Source: Roseburia sp.
Lineage (GTDB): Bacteria > Bacillota > Clostridia > Lachnospirales > Lachnospiraceae
Direction: 5' to 3'
Assembly (NCBI GenBank): GCA_030844625.1
Contig: JAUUNJ010000028.1
Coordinates: 1-15,128, forward strand
DNA length: 15,128 bases
The number at the start of each line of letters is the position of its first letter. The first letter of the stretch is position 1. Made by a program: the position numbers and the translations under genes. A model generated the notes under the pieces. The model saw only the letters and a list, made by a program, of their open reading frames with translations, searched no databases and was not told where the DNA came from. Shown here in pieces: positions 5,792 to 13,621 of this stretch.

Positions 5792-7669
5792 TTAGTGCGA
5801 TTTTACTTTTGTCCATAATCCTGCTGTATATGCTTTAATATCCTGTTCCTGATTATGAAATTCTTCGTTTTTTTCATTTGATGTGTCCGGTGCACACCCC
5901 GGATTTCCTTCATATTCTACATCCCTGAAATATTCATAAACGGATTGTACCGCACTGTCATAGCCAATATATTCCGTATTCTGTATTGCCACATCTTCCT
6001 GTAAAAAGAAGTCTATATATTTATGTGCCAGTTCTGTATTTTTACAGTCCTTTGTTATAACCATGGCATCCGTCCACACATTACTTCCCTGCTCCGGAAC
6101 AAAGAAACTCATATTTTCATTTTCCGCAATAATATATGCACCATCTCCCGAGTAAACAACAGCCATCGCTTTGTTCCCCGAAATCATATTGTCCATAACA
6201 TCATCACCAACATAGACCGGCTTCATTGTCTGTCTCTGTTTGATCAGCCACTCATAAGCTTCTTTCAGTTCTTCCTTATTGTCGGTATTCATGGAGTATC
6301 CCAATGATTTCAAAGCCACCATAAAAGAATCTCTTTCAGAGTCATACATATAAATCTGACCACTGTACTTTTCATTAATCAGAATGTCCCAGCCCTGTTT
6401 CAAATCTTCCTCATCTATAACCGTCTTATCATAAAGAATCCCTACCGTTCCCCAATAATATGGAACTGTATATTGATTCTTCGGATCAAAACTATTTTCA
6501 AACAATGATTCCAAAATTGCATCTTTGTTTTTAATTTTCTCCCAATCTATGGTCTGCAGATAATCTTCCTTGATCAACCTTTCAATCATATAATCCGAAG
6601 GTATTAATATGTCATACTCAGAGCCGCTTTGAAGCTTAGTATACATTGTTTCATTGGAGTCGAAGGTTTCATACACTACTTTACAATTATTTTCCTTTTC
6701 AAATCTGGTAATCAAAGCAGTGTCCACATATTCACCCGAGTTAAATACTCTGAGCACCGGTTTTGATGATATTGCCGAAAATCTGACAATACAAATTACT
6801 GCCACTGACAGAACCGCTGCCACCCCTATTGTCGAAACAGACTTTCTGAACCAGCTTTTTTTTGTTCCAGCCAGTTCCACGCTTTTGCTTCTCCTTTTTT
6901 TCGCTATTGCCGGAATAATATGTACTACTACAAGAATAATCACCACCGCAAGAATAAGCAGCGTGGACAATGCATTAATAGTAGGATTGGTGCGTTTTGT
7001 CATATTATATACAATAATTGAAATATTTGACACTCCATTTCCGGTAACAAAATAAGATACCACAAAATCATCCAGAGACATTGTAAATGCAAGAAGCATC
7101 CCTGCATAAATCCCCGGTTTCAACATGGGTAGAATAACCTTTGTCAGAGCCTGAAACGGTGTGGCGCCAAGATCCATCGCCGCATCTGCCAGATTGTGGT
7201 CCATGCTTCGCACTTTCGGATAAACACTGGTAATTACATATGGCGTACAAAAAGCAATGTGGGCAAGCAGCATGGTAATATACCCTCTCTCCATTCTTGC
7301 CGATGTAAATAAAATCATCAATCCGATTGCTGTGACAATATCCGGGTTCATGATTGGCATATTATTTACATTTAGAAGCCATTCCTTTAATACCTTTTTA
7401 CTTTTTGACAGACCGATTGCTGTCATTGTTCCAAGAATTGTTGAAATCAACGTTGCAATTACTGCAATGCTTATGGATACATATACCGCAGATAATATGT
7501 CCTGATCCTCAAAAAGTTTCTGATACCATCTAAGTGAAAATCCCGTAAATTTCGTCAGTGATTTTGACGAATTAAACGAAAAAAACATTGTCACCGCAAT
7601 TGGCAGATAGAAAAACACAAAGCAGAGTGCAATATACAATTTAGGTCCTATGGAAACTTTCTTTTTCAT
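5792..7669 (-). CDS. potCD: Polyamine ABC transporter PotC permease fused to PotD substrate-binding protein
   Basis: This 625-aa fusion combines two Pot subunits. Residues 1-260 are a PotC-like permease with six membrane helices and the EAA loop at about 161-181 (DAAMDLGATPFQALTKVIL), which docks to PotA. A positively charged cytoplasmic link (KKRRSKS...KKSWFRKS) leads to a seventh helix at about 278-297. This carries residues 304-625, a PotD-like binding protein, to the outside. Compared from memory with E. coli PotD, several ligand residues are kept: Glu313/Tyr314 (GEYV), Ser358/Tyr360, Asp443, Trp532/Asp534 (VWTDAM) and Tyr570 (IGYDS). Two ligand-stacking Trp are replaced: NWTEY reads NSGEY, and the WNGS region reads YSGDG. 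Putrescine or spermidine is therefore likely but specificity may differ. The ATG overlaps the potB TGA by 4 nt, and GGAGGTGAACG inside potB is its ribosome binding site. Confidence 0.88.
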   Translation of the reverse strand: MKKKVSIGPKLYIALCFVFFYLPIAVTMFFSFNSSKSLTKFTGFSLRWYQKLFEDQDILSAVYVSISIAVIATLISTILGTMTAIGLSKSKKVLKEWLLNVNNMPIMNPDIVTAIGLMILFTSARMERGYITMLLAHIAFCTPYVITSVYPKVRSMDHNLADAAMDLGATPFQALTKVILPMLKPGIYAGMLLAFTMSLDDFVVSYFVTGNGVSNISIIVYNMTKRTNPTINALSTLLILAVVIILVVVHIIPAIAKKRRSKSVELAGTKKSWFRKSVSTIGVAAVLSVAVICIVRFSAISSKPVLRVFNSGEYVDTALITRFEKENNCKVVYETFDSNETMYTKLQSGSEYDILIPSDYMIERLIKEDYLQTIDWEKIKNKDAILESLFENSFDPKNQYTVPYYWGTVGILYDKTVIDEEDLKQGWDILINEKYSGQIYMYDSERDSFMVALKSLGYSMNTDNKEELKEAYEWLIKQRQTMKPVYVGDDVMDNMISGNKAMAVVYSGDGAYIIAENENMSFFVPEQGSNVWTDAMVITKDCKNTELAHKYIDFFLQEDVAIQNTEYIGYDSAVQSVYEYFRDVEYEGNPGCAPDTSNEKNEEFHNQEQDIKAYTAGLWTKVKSH

Positions 7670-8496
7670 CGTTCACCTCCGCCATCTTCAGAATCAATTT
7701 TTTTCATTAATCCCATCATTAATAATATTGCAATGGCGAGGAGCACTGAAATTGCACTTCCAAAGTTCCAGTCTCCTACTGAAATAAACTGGTTTTCTAT
7801 TAAATTACCAATTAACACAAACTGATGTCCACCCAAAAGTACCGGAATGACAAAACTTGATATGGACAAAAGAAATACAAGGGTCACACCGTTAATTACT
7901 CCCGGAAGCGACAGCTTAAGTATTACTCTTGTAAATGTCTGAAATTTATTTGCTCCCAGATCTCCTGCTGCCTCTACCAAAGAATAATCCATTTTGGCAA
8001 GTGCGGTATGTATCGGAATTACCATAAAAGGCAGAAGGTCACATACCAGACCCATAATGACCGAAAAATTCGTATACATCATTGTTACCTGATTAATACC
8101 CAAAACCTTTAACAGGGAATTTATAATTCCGTTATCAGCAAGCAGGCTGATCCATGCGTATGTTCTAAGTAATGTATTAATCCACATTGGAATTGTTACA
8201 AAAAGAATTAGAATATTCTGTACCTCATCACTAAATCTTGAAATAAAATATGCCATTGGATATGCCAGTGCCAGACATACACCTGTTGTAATTAATCCAA
8301 TCTTCAATGACTTTATAAACACGCTTAAATATACAGGATCAGATATTTTTTTAAAATTGTCCAGCGTCAAATGAATTGTTATCAGTGAACTGTCCCCGGT
8401 AGTCACCGAATAAAGTACAATAAGTGCTAATGGCAGTGCTATCAGAAGCAAAGACCATAACACATAAGGTTTCACTAAGCCTTTGTAATGATTCAT
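7666..8496 (-). CDS. potB: Polyamine ABC transporter permease PotB
   Basis: This 276-aa permease subunit has about six membrane helices and the EAA motif at about 175-199 (EAAGDLGANKFQTFTRVIL). It forms the translocation channel with the PotC part of the neighbouring fusion. The frame extends upstream to a TTG at 8541, but ATG 8496 is chosen. It has TGGAG 7 nt upstream, and the sequence from there (MNHYKGLVKPYVLWSLLL) is a normal permease start. This leaves 57 nt to the potA stop. Its last codons form the strong Shine-Dalgarno sequence of the next gene (4-nt ATGA overlap), so PotB and PotCD are probably made in equal amounts. Confidence 0.88.
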   Translation of the reverse strand: MNHYKGLVKPYVLWSLLLIALPLALIVLYSVTTGDSSLITIHLTLDNFKKISDPVYLSVFIKSLKIGLITTGVCLALAYPMAYFISRFSDEVQNILILFVTIPMWINTLLRTYAWISLLADNGIINSLLKVLGINQVTMMYTNFSVIMGLVCDLLPFMVIPIHTALAKMDYSLVEAAGDLGANKFQTFTRVILKLSLPGVINGVTLVFLLSISSFVIPVLLGGHQFVLIGNLIENQFISVGDWNFGSAISVLLAIAILLMMGLMKKIDSEDGGGER

Positions 8497-8553
8497 ATAT
8501 AAACTCCATTCCGCTGTCATACAAAATATGTCAGCCACCAATTTTTTCTTTTA

Positions 8554-9597
8554 TTAGTTTTCCATTGTATGCATTACCTGAATATCAAACGGATCAATTG
8601 TAAGTCCTACCCGTCTTCCAACTTCAATATTTTGTGTTGTATGGACTTTGTAATTTCTATATTTTGTTTCGACAAGGTATTCATAGTGAACCCCCATAAA
8701 TACTTTTGAAATAATATTACCTGAGATTTTTCCCTCATTGGGAGAAACCACATGCATGTCTTCAGGTCTCAAAACAACTTCAATATCTTCATTTTCTTTA
8801 AATCCTTTGTCCACACACTCCCATTCCACATCATCAAACTTCACAAGGCAATCCTTCAACATGATTCCCGGAATAATATTTGATTCCCCAATAAAGTTTG
8901 CAACAAATCTGTTCTGGGGTTCATTATAAACATCCATAGGTGTACCAATCTGCTGAATTACTCCGTCATTCATTACTACAATGGTATCTGACATAGACAG
9001 CGCTTCTTCCTGATCATGGGTAACAAAAATAAATGTAATTCCCACTTCTTTTTGAATCTTTTTCAGTTCACTCTGCATTCCCTTACGCAGTTTGGCATCC
9101 AAAGCCCCCAATGGTTCATCTAGAAGCAATACTTTTGGTTCATTCACCAGAGCTCTTGCGATTGCCACACGCTGCTGCTGTCCTCCGGACAAACTGGTCA
9201 CGTCTCTTTTTCCATAACCTTTCAATCCAACCAGTTCCAACATTGTGTTAACCTTTTCTTCTATTACTTTTTTATCTGTTTTTTTCAGATTCAGTCCAAA
9301 GGCAATATTGTCAAATACATTTAAGAATGGAAAAAGTGCATATTTCTGAAATACCGTATTAACTTCTCTCTTATACGGTGGAATCTTAGCAATATCTGTT
9401 CCATGAAACATAACCTGCCCACTACTTGGTTCCTCAAAACCACCTATAATTCTTAGTATTGTAGTTTTTCCGCACCCACTGGGTCCCAGCAATGTAAGAA
9501 ATTCTTTTTCATATATATTTAAATCGATCCCTTTTAAAACCTGTTGATCCCCAAAGTTCTTTGTAATATTTTTTAATTCAATAATTGTATTTGCCAC
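8554..9597 (-). CDS. potA: Polyamine ABC transporter ATP-binding protein PotA
   Basis: This 347-aa ATPase energises the PotB-PotCD importer on the cytoplasmic side. Motifs counted from GTG 9597 are Walker [10 protein letters not shown] (38-46), Q-loop Gln84 (VFQKYALFP), signature LSGGQ (136-140), Walker B VLLLDEP (156-162) and switch His194 (VTHDQEE). A C-terminal regulatory (TOBE-like) region spans about 240-347. The start is GTG with AGGAGG six nt upstream ([10 protein letters not shown]). The longer frame to 9633 adds 12 residues without homology and runs through that binding site, so it is rejected. It lies 61 nt after the XRE-cupin gene with no terminator between, hence the same operon. 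Confidence 0.92.
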   Translation of the reverse strand: MANTIIELKNITKNFGDQQVLKGIDLNIYEKEFLTLLGPSGCGKTTILRIIGGFEEPSSGQVMFHGTDIAKIPPYKREVNTVFQKYALFPFLNVFDNIAFGLNLKKTDKKVIEEKVNTMLELVGLKGYGKRDVTSLSGGQQQRVAIARALVNEPKVLLLDEPLGALDAKLRKGMQSELKKIQKEVGITFIFVTHDQEEALSMSDTIVVMNDGVIQQIGTPMDVYNEPQNRFVANFIGESNIIPGIMLKDCLVKFDDVEWECVDKGFKENEDIEVVLRPEDMHVVSPNEGKISGNIISKVFMGVHYEYLVETKYRNYKVHTTQNIEVGRRVGLTIDPFDIQVMHTMEN

Positions 9598-9658
9598 AAT
9601 ACTCCTCCTAAAAATATGTATTCTTGTACACAATGTCCGTTACATGACTATTTCTCTC

Positions 9659-10192
9659 TTAAAAATTTGGCGGGCTGCTGATCCACAATACTTTCGCCCC
9701 TTTCTCTGATTCCAAATGATGCTCATAATCTGCCGCATAATAGAACGATTCACCTTTTTTTGCCTTAAATTCCTTATTTCCAATAATGATTTTAACCGTC
9801 CCCGACATAACATATCCAAATATTTCTCCCTCATGTGGGATACATGTATATGTTTTTCCACCTGCCTCCAATGTAAGCAGAATTGGTTCCATCATATTCT
9901 TTTGTGCATTAGGCACAATCCACTGAATTATATTTTTCAGTTCCCTATCCTCTTTTTCAAAATAATCTTCCTTTGTAAAAACAACCTGCGTATCTTCGTC
10001 CTCACCAAAGAAATGTTTCAGGTCTGTACCAAGACACTGGAGAATATCTACCAGAGTAGCAATGGAGGGCGACGTATGATTCCGTTCCACCTGAGAAATG
10101 AATCCCTTGGTAAGTTCCGCTCTGTCTGCCAGTTCCTCCTGCGTCAGTCCTTTTTGAATTCTCATTTCCTTTATTTTGTTTCCTATATCCAT
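9659..10192 (-). CDS. XRE-cupin transcriptional regulator of the pot operon
   Basis: This 177-aa regulator has an N-terminal HTH (residues about 6-60: KIKEMRIQKGLTQEELADRA ... ISQVERNHTSPSIATL) and a C-terminal cupin (about 105-172: EGEIFGYVMSGTVKIIIGNKEF, then GESFYYAADYEHHLES). It ends in SPPNF, as do PuuR-like proteins. In this family the cupin senses a small ligand and the HTH controls polyamine or amino-acid genes. It is the first gene of the operon with potA, potB and potCD, so it most likely senses polyamine and autoregulates. A consensus promoter and a palindrome at the start of the transcript support this. ATG with AAAGGA a little far upstream and AAAGAG nearer. Confidence 0.85.
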   Translation of the reverse strand: MDIGNKIKEMRIQKGLTQEELADRAELTKGFISQVERNHTSPSIATLVDILQCLGTDLKHFFGEDEDTQVVFTKEDYFEKEDRELKNIIQWIVPNAQKNMMEPILLTLEAGGKTYTCIPHEGEIFGYVMSGTVKIIIGNKEFKAKKGESFYYAADYEHHLESEKGAKVLWISSPPNF

Positions 10193-10237
10193 AACTCTTT
10201 TTATCCTTTTTCAATCCTTTTTTGAGTTTTCTTATAT

Positions 10238-10252
10238 TAAACTTAAAGTTTA
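10238..10252. promoter_or_regulatory. 15-bp palindromic operator candidate, XRE-pot operon
   Basis: TAAACTT-A-AAGTTTA is a perfect dyad of two 7-bp arms around one base. It lies about 11-25 nt downstream of the predicted transcription start of the XRE-pot operon. A bound regulator would block initiation or clearance, so this is a likely autoregulatory site of the XRE-cupin protein (inference from position). Confidence 0.65.
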
Positions 10253-10269
10253 GTATCTCTAATTTCTAT

Positions 10270-10298
10270 AATATACAATTTTGCCATATATCTGTCAA
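10270..10298 (-). promoter_or_regulatory. SigmaA-type promoter of the XRE-potABCD operon
   Basis: On the minus strand, TTGACA (10298-10293) and TATATT (10275-10270) are 17 bp apart, followed by the palindrome at 10238-10252. The rest of the 280-bp gap between 10192 and 10473 holds the hairpin at 10422-10456 and AT-rich sequence; no further gene is seen in it. Confidence 0.8.
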
Positions 10299-10421
10299 CA
10301 AAATTATCAGCTCCGTAACACATCTGACCCTTCTGCTGCAGCAAAACCTAAAAACCTGTTATAAAATGTGTAAAAAAATAAATCTGTCACCTTGTCTTAT
10401 TCTCTGACAATTTTCCACTAT

Positions 10422-10456
10422 TAAAGGGATATTCAGCATAGCTGAATATCCCTTTA
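10422..10456 (-). terminator. Perfect 16-bp hairpin ending the ior operon
   Basis: The arms at 10422-10437 and 10441-10456 are perfectly complementary with a 3-nt loop. It lies 17 nt after the acyl-CoA ligase stop. The following minus-strand sequence is TTTAATAG, so the U-tract is short. It still likely ends or attenuates transcription and protects the message end. Confidence 0.72.
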
Positions 10457-10472
10457 TCTTGAACCACTATTT

Positions 10473-12107
10473 TTATGCTCTATTTTGTGCCTCCACAAGA
10501 TTCACACTATTGTACATCTCACGAAGCTTTGGCTTTTCTATCTTTCCTGTAGCATTTCTAGGTACTTGTGTAAAAATAATCTTTTTTGGTCTCTTGTATC
10601 TTGGAAGTTCCTTGCAGAATTTATTAATTTCTTCCTCTGTACATTCCATCTCAGGCTTCAATTCAATAATCGCCGCCGAAATCTCTCCCAGCCTCTGATC
10701 CGCCAAACCAATCACAGCTACATCCTTAACTTTCGGATGTTTGCTTAAGAAATTTTCGATCTGTACGGGATATATATTTTCACCTCCACTGATAATAACA
10801 TCTTTCTTTCTGTCTACCAGGTAGATAAAGCCATCTTCATCCATCTCTGCCATATCTCCTGTATAGAGCCAGCCATCTTTCAGGGATTCTTCTGTCGCCT
10901 TTTCGTCATTATAATAGCAGGTCATCACACCAGGTCCTTTAACAATGAGTTCACCTACGTCTCCCTGATTCACTTGATTGCCATCTGTATCCACAATCTT
11001 TGCTTCCCAGCCATAACCCGGGATACCAATTGCTCCAACTTTATGTATATTCTCAACACCAAGATGTACACAACCAGGACCAATAGACTCGCTCAACCCA
11101 TAGTTCGTGTCATACTGATGATGCGGAAAATATTCTTTCCATCTTTTAATCAGGCTCTGAGGAACCGGCTGTGCACCAATATGCATCAGTCTCCACTGAT
11201 CTAATTTGTAATCCTCCAGCTTAAGTTCTCCTCGATCAAGTGCAAGAAGAATATCCTGTGCCCATGGAACAAGAAGCCATACAATGGAGCAGCCTTCATT
11301 GGAAACAGTCTCTAAAATAGTCTTTGGTGTAACTCCTTTTAAGAGAACTGCCTTTCCCCCTGTCAGAAAACTTCCGAACCAGTGCATCTTTGCACCTGTG
11401 TGATATAAAGGCGGAATGCATAAAAATACATCGTCTTTTGTCTGTCCGTGATGTTTCTGTTCCACCTTTGCTGCATGCATCAGACTTTCGTGATTGTGTA
11501 AAATAGCTTTCGGAAATCCTGTAGTTCCTGATGAAAAATAGATTGCTGCATCATCAGCATCCGTAAGTTTTATGTCCGGTGAAAGTGATGAACAGTTGGA
11601 TGCCAGTTTATCGTAATCCTCTGCAAATGTAGGACAATCTCCACCAACATAGAACAAAATTCTCTTTTCATCGATTTCATCGACAATTTCTTCGATACGT
11701 CCTACAAACTCCGGCCCAAAAATCAACACATCTGTTTCTGAAAGTTCCAAACAATATTTGATTTCCTGTGCATCAAAACGGAAATTCATTGGTACTGCCA
11801 GAGCTCCCGTCTTTAATATTCCAAAATAAATCGGAAGCCATTCCAGACAGTTCATCATAAGGATTGCAACTTTGTCACCTTTCTGAATTCCTCTGCTCAA
11901 AAGCAGATTCGCCACACGATTTGCTTTTTCATTAAATACATGCCATGTAATCTCACGTCTGTAGTGATGACGTGCATCCGGCTGAATCAGCTCATAATCT
12001 CTCCATGTCACTCTTCTTTTTTCCTGTATTTCAGGATTGATTTCAACCAGACAAACATCTTGTGCATATTCTCTGGCGTTTCTTTCTAAAATTTCTGTAA
12101 TCGGCAT
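10473..12107 (-). CDS. AMP-forming acyl-CoA ligase
   Basis: This 544-aa member of the adenylate-forming (ANL) superfamily activates a carboxylic acid with ATP and CoA. The core motifs are complete: phosphate loop YFSSGTTGFPK (190-200), YGLSES (336-341), YTGD (415-418), hinge region DRKKDVIISGGENIYP (about 432-447) and C-terminal NATGKIEKPK with catalytic Lys522. The N-terminus carries an extra stretch (about 25-55, QEKRRVTWRDYELIQPDARH) before the usual fold, seen in a clade annotated as long-chain or generic acyl-CoA ligases. The substrate cannot be read from sequence. Its place after iorAB suggests an aryl acid such as phenylacetate or indoleacetate, while a fatty acid is the alternative. 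AGAGGAA precedes the ATG. Last gene of the operon. Confidence 0.87.
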   Translation of the reverse strand: MPITEILERNAREYAQDVCLVEINPEIQEKRRVTWRDYELIQPDARHHYRREITWHVFNEKANRVANLLLSRGIQKGDKVAILMMNCLEWLPIYFGILKTGALAVPMNFRFDAQEIKYCLELSETDVLIFGPEFVGRIEEIVDEIDEKRILFYVGGDCPTFAEDYDKLASNCSSLSPDIKLTDADDAAIYFSSGTTGFPKAILHNHESLMHAAKVEQKHHGQTKDDVFLCIPPLYHTGAKMHWFGSFLTGGKAVLLKGVTPKTILETVSNEGCSIVWLLVPWAQDILLALDRGELKLEDYKLDQWRLMHIGAQPVPQSLIKRWKEYFPHHQYDTNYGLSESIGPGCVHLGVENIHKVGAIGIPGYGWEAKIVDTDGNQVNQGDVGELIVKGPGVMTCYYNDEKATEESLKDGWLYTGDMAEMDEDGFIYLVDRKKDVIISGGENIYPVQIENFLSKHPKVKDVAVIGLADQRLGEISAAIIELKPEMECTEEEINKFCKELPRYKRPKKIIFTQVPRNATGKIEKPKLREMYNSVNLVEAQNRA

Positions 12108-12142
12108 TTTCTAACATTCCTCTCTGTTGTTTGTTAATTATT

Positions 12143-12976
12143 CTATTCAAATAACAATCGTCTGGAATTTTCTCCCAAGACTAATTTCTTTTCTTCTTTC
12201 CTCAAATCTGTGGCATCCAAATCCTCTAACGCCTGTTTCTGATCATACCATGGACTATCTGTTCCAAACATCACTCTATCCACACCGTGATTTCTGACCA
12301 TTCTCACAAACTGTTGATTTTCCAGATGAACAGGTATGTCTTTGTTAAGACATACTGCTGTATCAAAGTATACCGGCAGCCCTACAATCTTTTGTTCTAC
12401 TTCATCCCATTTTCTCCAGCCGCCCATATGGGCAAGGACCAGCTTCTCTGGCTGAATGTGTTTCAGAACATTCAAAACTCTGTCCGGCGTGCAATGGACT
12501 GTTCCCGGAAGTCCCACGTCCTCTCCGGCATGAGTAATAATAACCAGCCCTTTATTTGCCGCATAATCCATAATTCTAATATATCTCTCATCATCAAAGT
12601 GAGTTTTTTGGTAATCCGGATGAATTTTAATTCCTTTTAAATCCATAGCCACTATCTCATCCAGAATTTCTTTAAAATTCTCACAATCAGGATGAATTGC
12701 ACCTAAGTTAAATATATGGGTTTCATCCCGATGCTCATTTAACTGTGCTGAAATTCTGTTAATCTTTTCCGGCTGCTTTACATTGGTAGCCACCGGACAA
12801 ACAATGGATAAATCTATTCCGGATCTGATAGTCCGCTCCGACAAATCGTCAAAAGTCCCTGTACACGAAGCTTTTACCTCAAATCCCTGGGAATTCAGAA
12901 TATCTTTTTCCATTGATGCAATAGCCCCCGCCGCAATCTTGTCCGGAAATGTATGTGTGTGAATATCTATAATCAT
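12143..12976 (-). CDS. Metal-dependent amidohydrolase (amidohydrolase_2 type)
   Basis: This 277-aa TIM-barrel hydrolase carries the full metal-ligand set, counted from ATG 12976: His6 and His8 (DIHTHTF), His149 (ITHAGE), His183 (LAHMGG) and Asp240 (GTDSPW). GIKIHP at about 115-120 is typical of the family. Relatives hydrolyse amides or esters, and some (ACMSD-like) are non-oxidative decarboxylases, so the reaction is open. The ATG at 12976 is preferred over the GTG at 12985 because AGAGG lies at normal distance from the ATG and overlaps the GTG. It lies between iorB and the acyl-CoA ligase with 35-44 nt gaps, so it is probably co-transcribed with them. Within that pathway it could release an aryl acid from a conjugate (inference). 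Confidence 0.8.
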   Translation of the reverse strand: MIIDIHTHTFPDKIAAGAIASMEKDILNSQGFEVKASCTGTFDDLSERTIRSGIDLSIVCPVATNVKQPEKINRISAQLNEHRDETHIFNLGAIHPDCENFKEILDEIVAMDLKGIKIHPDYQKTHFDDERYIRIMDYAANKGLVIITHAGEDVGLPGTVHCTPDRVLNVLKHIQPEKLVLAHMGGWRKWDEVEQKIVGLPVYFDTAVCLNKDIPVHLENQQFVRMVRNHGVDRVMFGTDSPWYDQKQALEDLDATDLRKEEKKLVLGENSRRLLFE

Positions 12977-13020
12977 GTTTCGCACCTCTTATAAAAAATA
13001 ACAATTTAAGCTTTATAATC

Positions 13021-13590
13021 TTATGCTAAATTATATCCCTTTTCAAAAGCTGCCACATTAATATCTATAGTCTTAGGAGGTACAGTATTTTTTATAACGT
13101 CAATCCACTGTTCCTTCGGAAAATCCATATTCTTTGCTGCAATTCCCAGAATAATAACATTAAACACTCTTGAATTACCCATCTTAACGGCTTCATCCAT
13201 AGCATCTACAGATACCACTCTGTATTTTTGTTTTAACTGTCCGATAATTCCTTCCGGATATTCTGCTGCTCCTGTAACAACCGGCATCGGATCGATTCTT
13301 TGATCATTAACAATAATTATTCCGTCTTTTTTGAGAAAATGTGCATATCTTAAAGCCTCTAATCTCTCAAAAGCAATCAGCACATCTGCCTGTCCTTCTT
13401 CTACAATTGGCTCTGCCACATTTTCGCCATAACGCACATAAGTAACAACACTTCCTCCACGCTGTGCCATGCCATGAACCTCTGAGAGTTTTACATCATA
13501 TCCGGCAGCCACAGTAATTCCACCTAAAATCCGGCTTGTGAGCAATGTTCCCTGTCCGCCTACGCCTACGATCATTATATTTTTAGTCAT
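13021..13590 (-). CDS. iorB: Indolepyruvate:ferredoxin oxidoreductase, beta subunit
   Basis: This 189-aa subunit corresponds to the gamma-type domain of 2-oxoacid:ferredoxin oxidoreductases. It shows the glycine-rich start MIVGVGGQGTLL (GVGGQG at 9-14) and the family block SEVHGMAQRGGSV (about 36-48). With IorA it oxidatively decarboxylates arylpyruvates to arylacetyl-CoA plus CO2, reducing ferredoxin; the reaction is reversible. The frame starts at 13611, but ATG 13590 has AGGAGG 9 nt upstream and gives the usual N-terminus MTKNIMIVG, so it is preferred. It follows iorA by 31 nt, in the order iorA-iorB typical of the pair. Confidence 0.93.
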   Translation of the reverse strand: MTKNIMIVGVGGQGTLLTSRILGGITVAAGYDVKLSEVHGMAQRGGSVVTYVRYGENVAEPIVEEGQADVLIAFERLEALRYAHFLKKDGIIIVNDQRIDPMPVVTGAAEYPEGIIGQLKQKYRVVSVDAMDEAVKMGNSRVFNVIILGIAAKNMDFPKEQWIDVIKNTVPPKTIDINVAAFEKGYNLA

Positions 13591-13621
13591 AGTTAAAATC
13601 CTCCTCTTCACTGTTCATTTT

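Noticed and set aside
9598..9633. Longer potA start adding 12 residues
   Set aside because: The extension reads through a strong AGGAGG that clearly serves the GTG at 9597, and the added residues are not family-like.
9640..10225. Long reading frames overlapping the XRE-cupin gene on both strands
   Set aside because: They lack ribosome binding sites and family resemblance; the XRE-cupin frame explains the region.
10334..10343. TGCTGCAGCA perfect 10-bp palindrome
   Set aside because: It is short, has no T-tract on a useful side and lies upstream of the promoter; probably chance.
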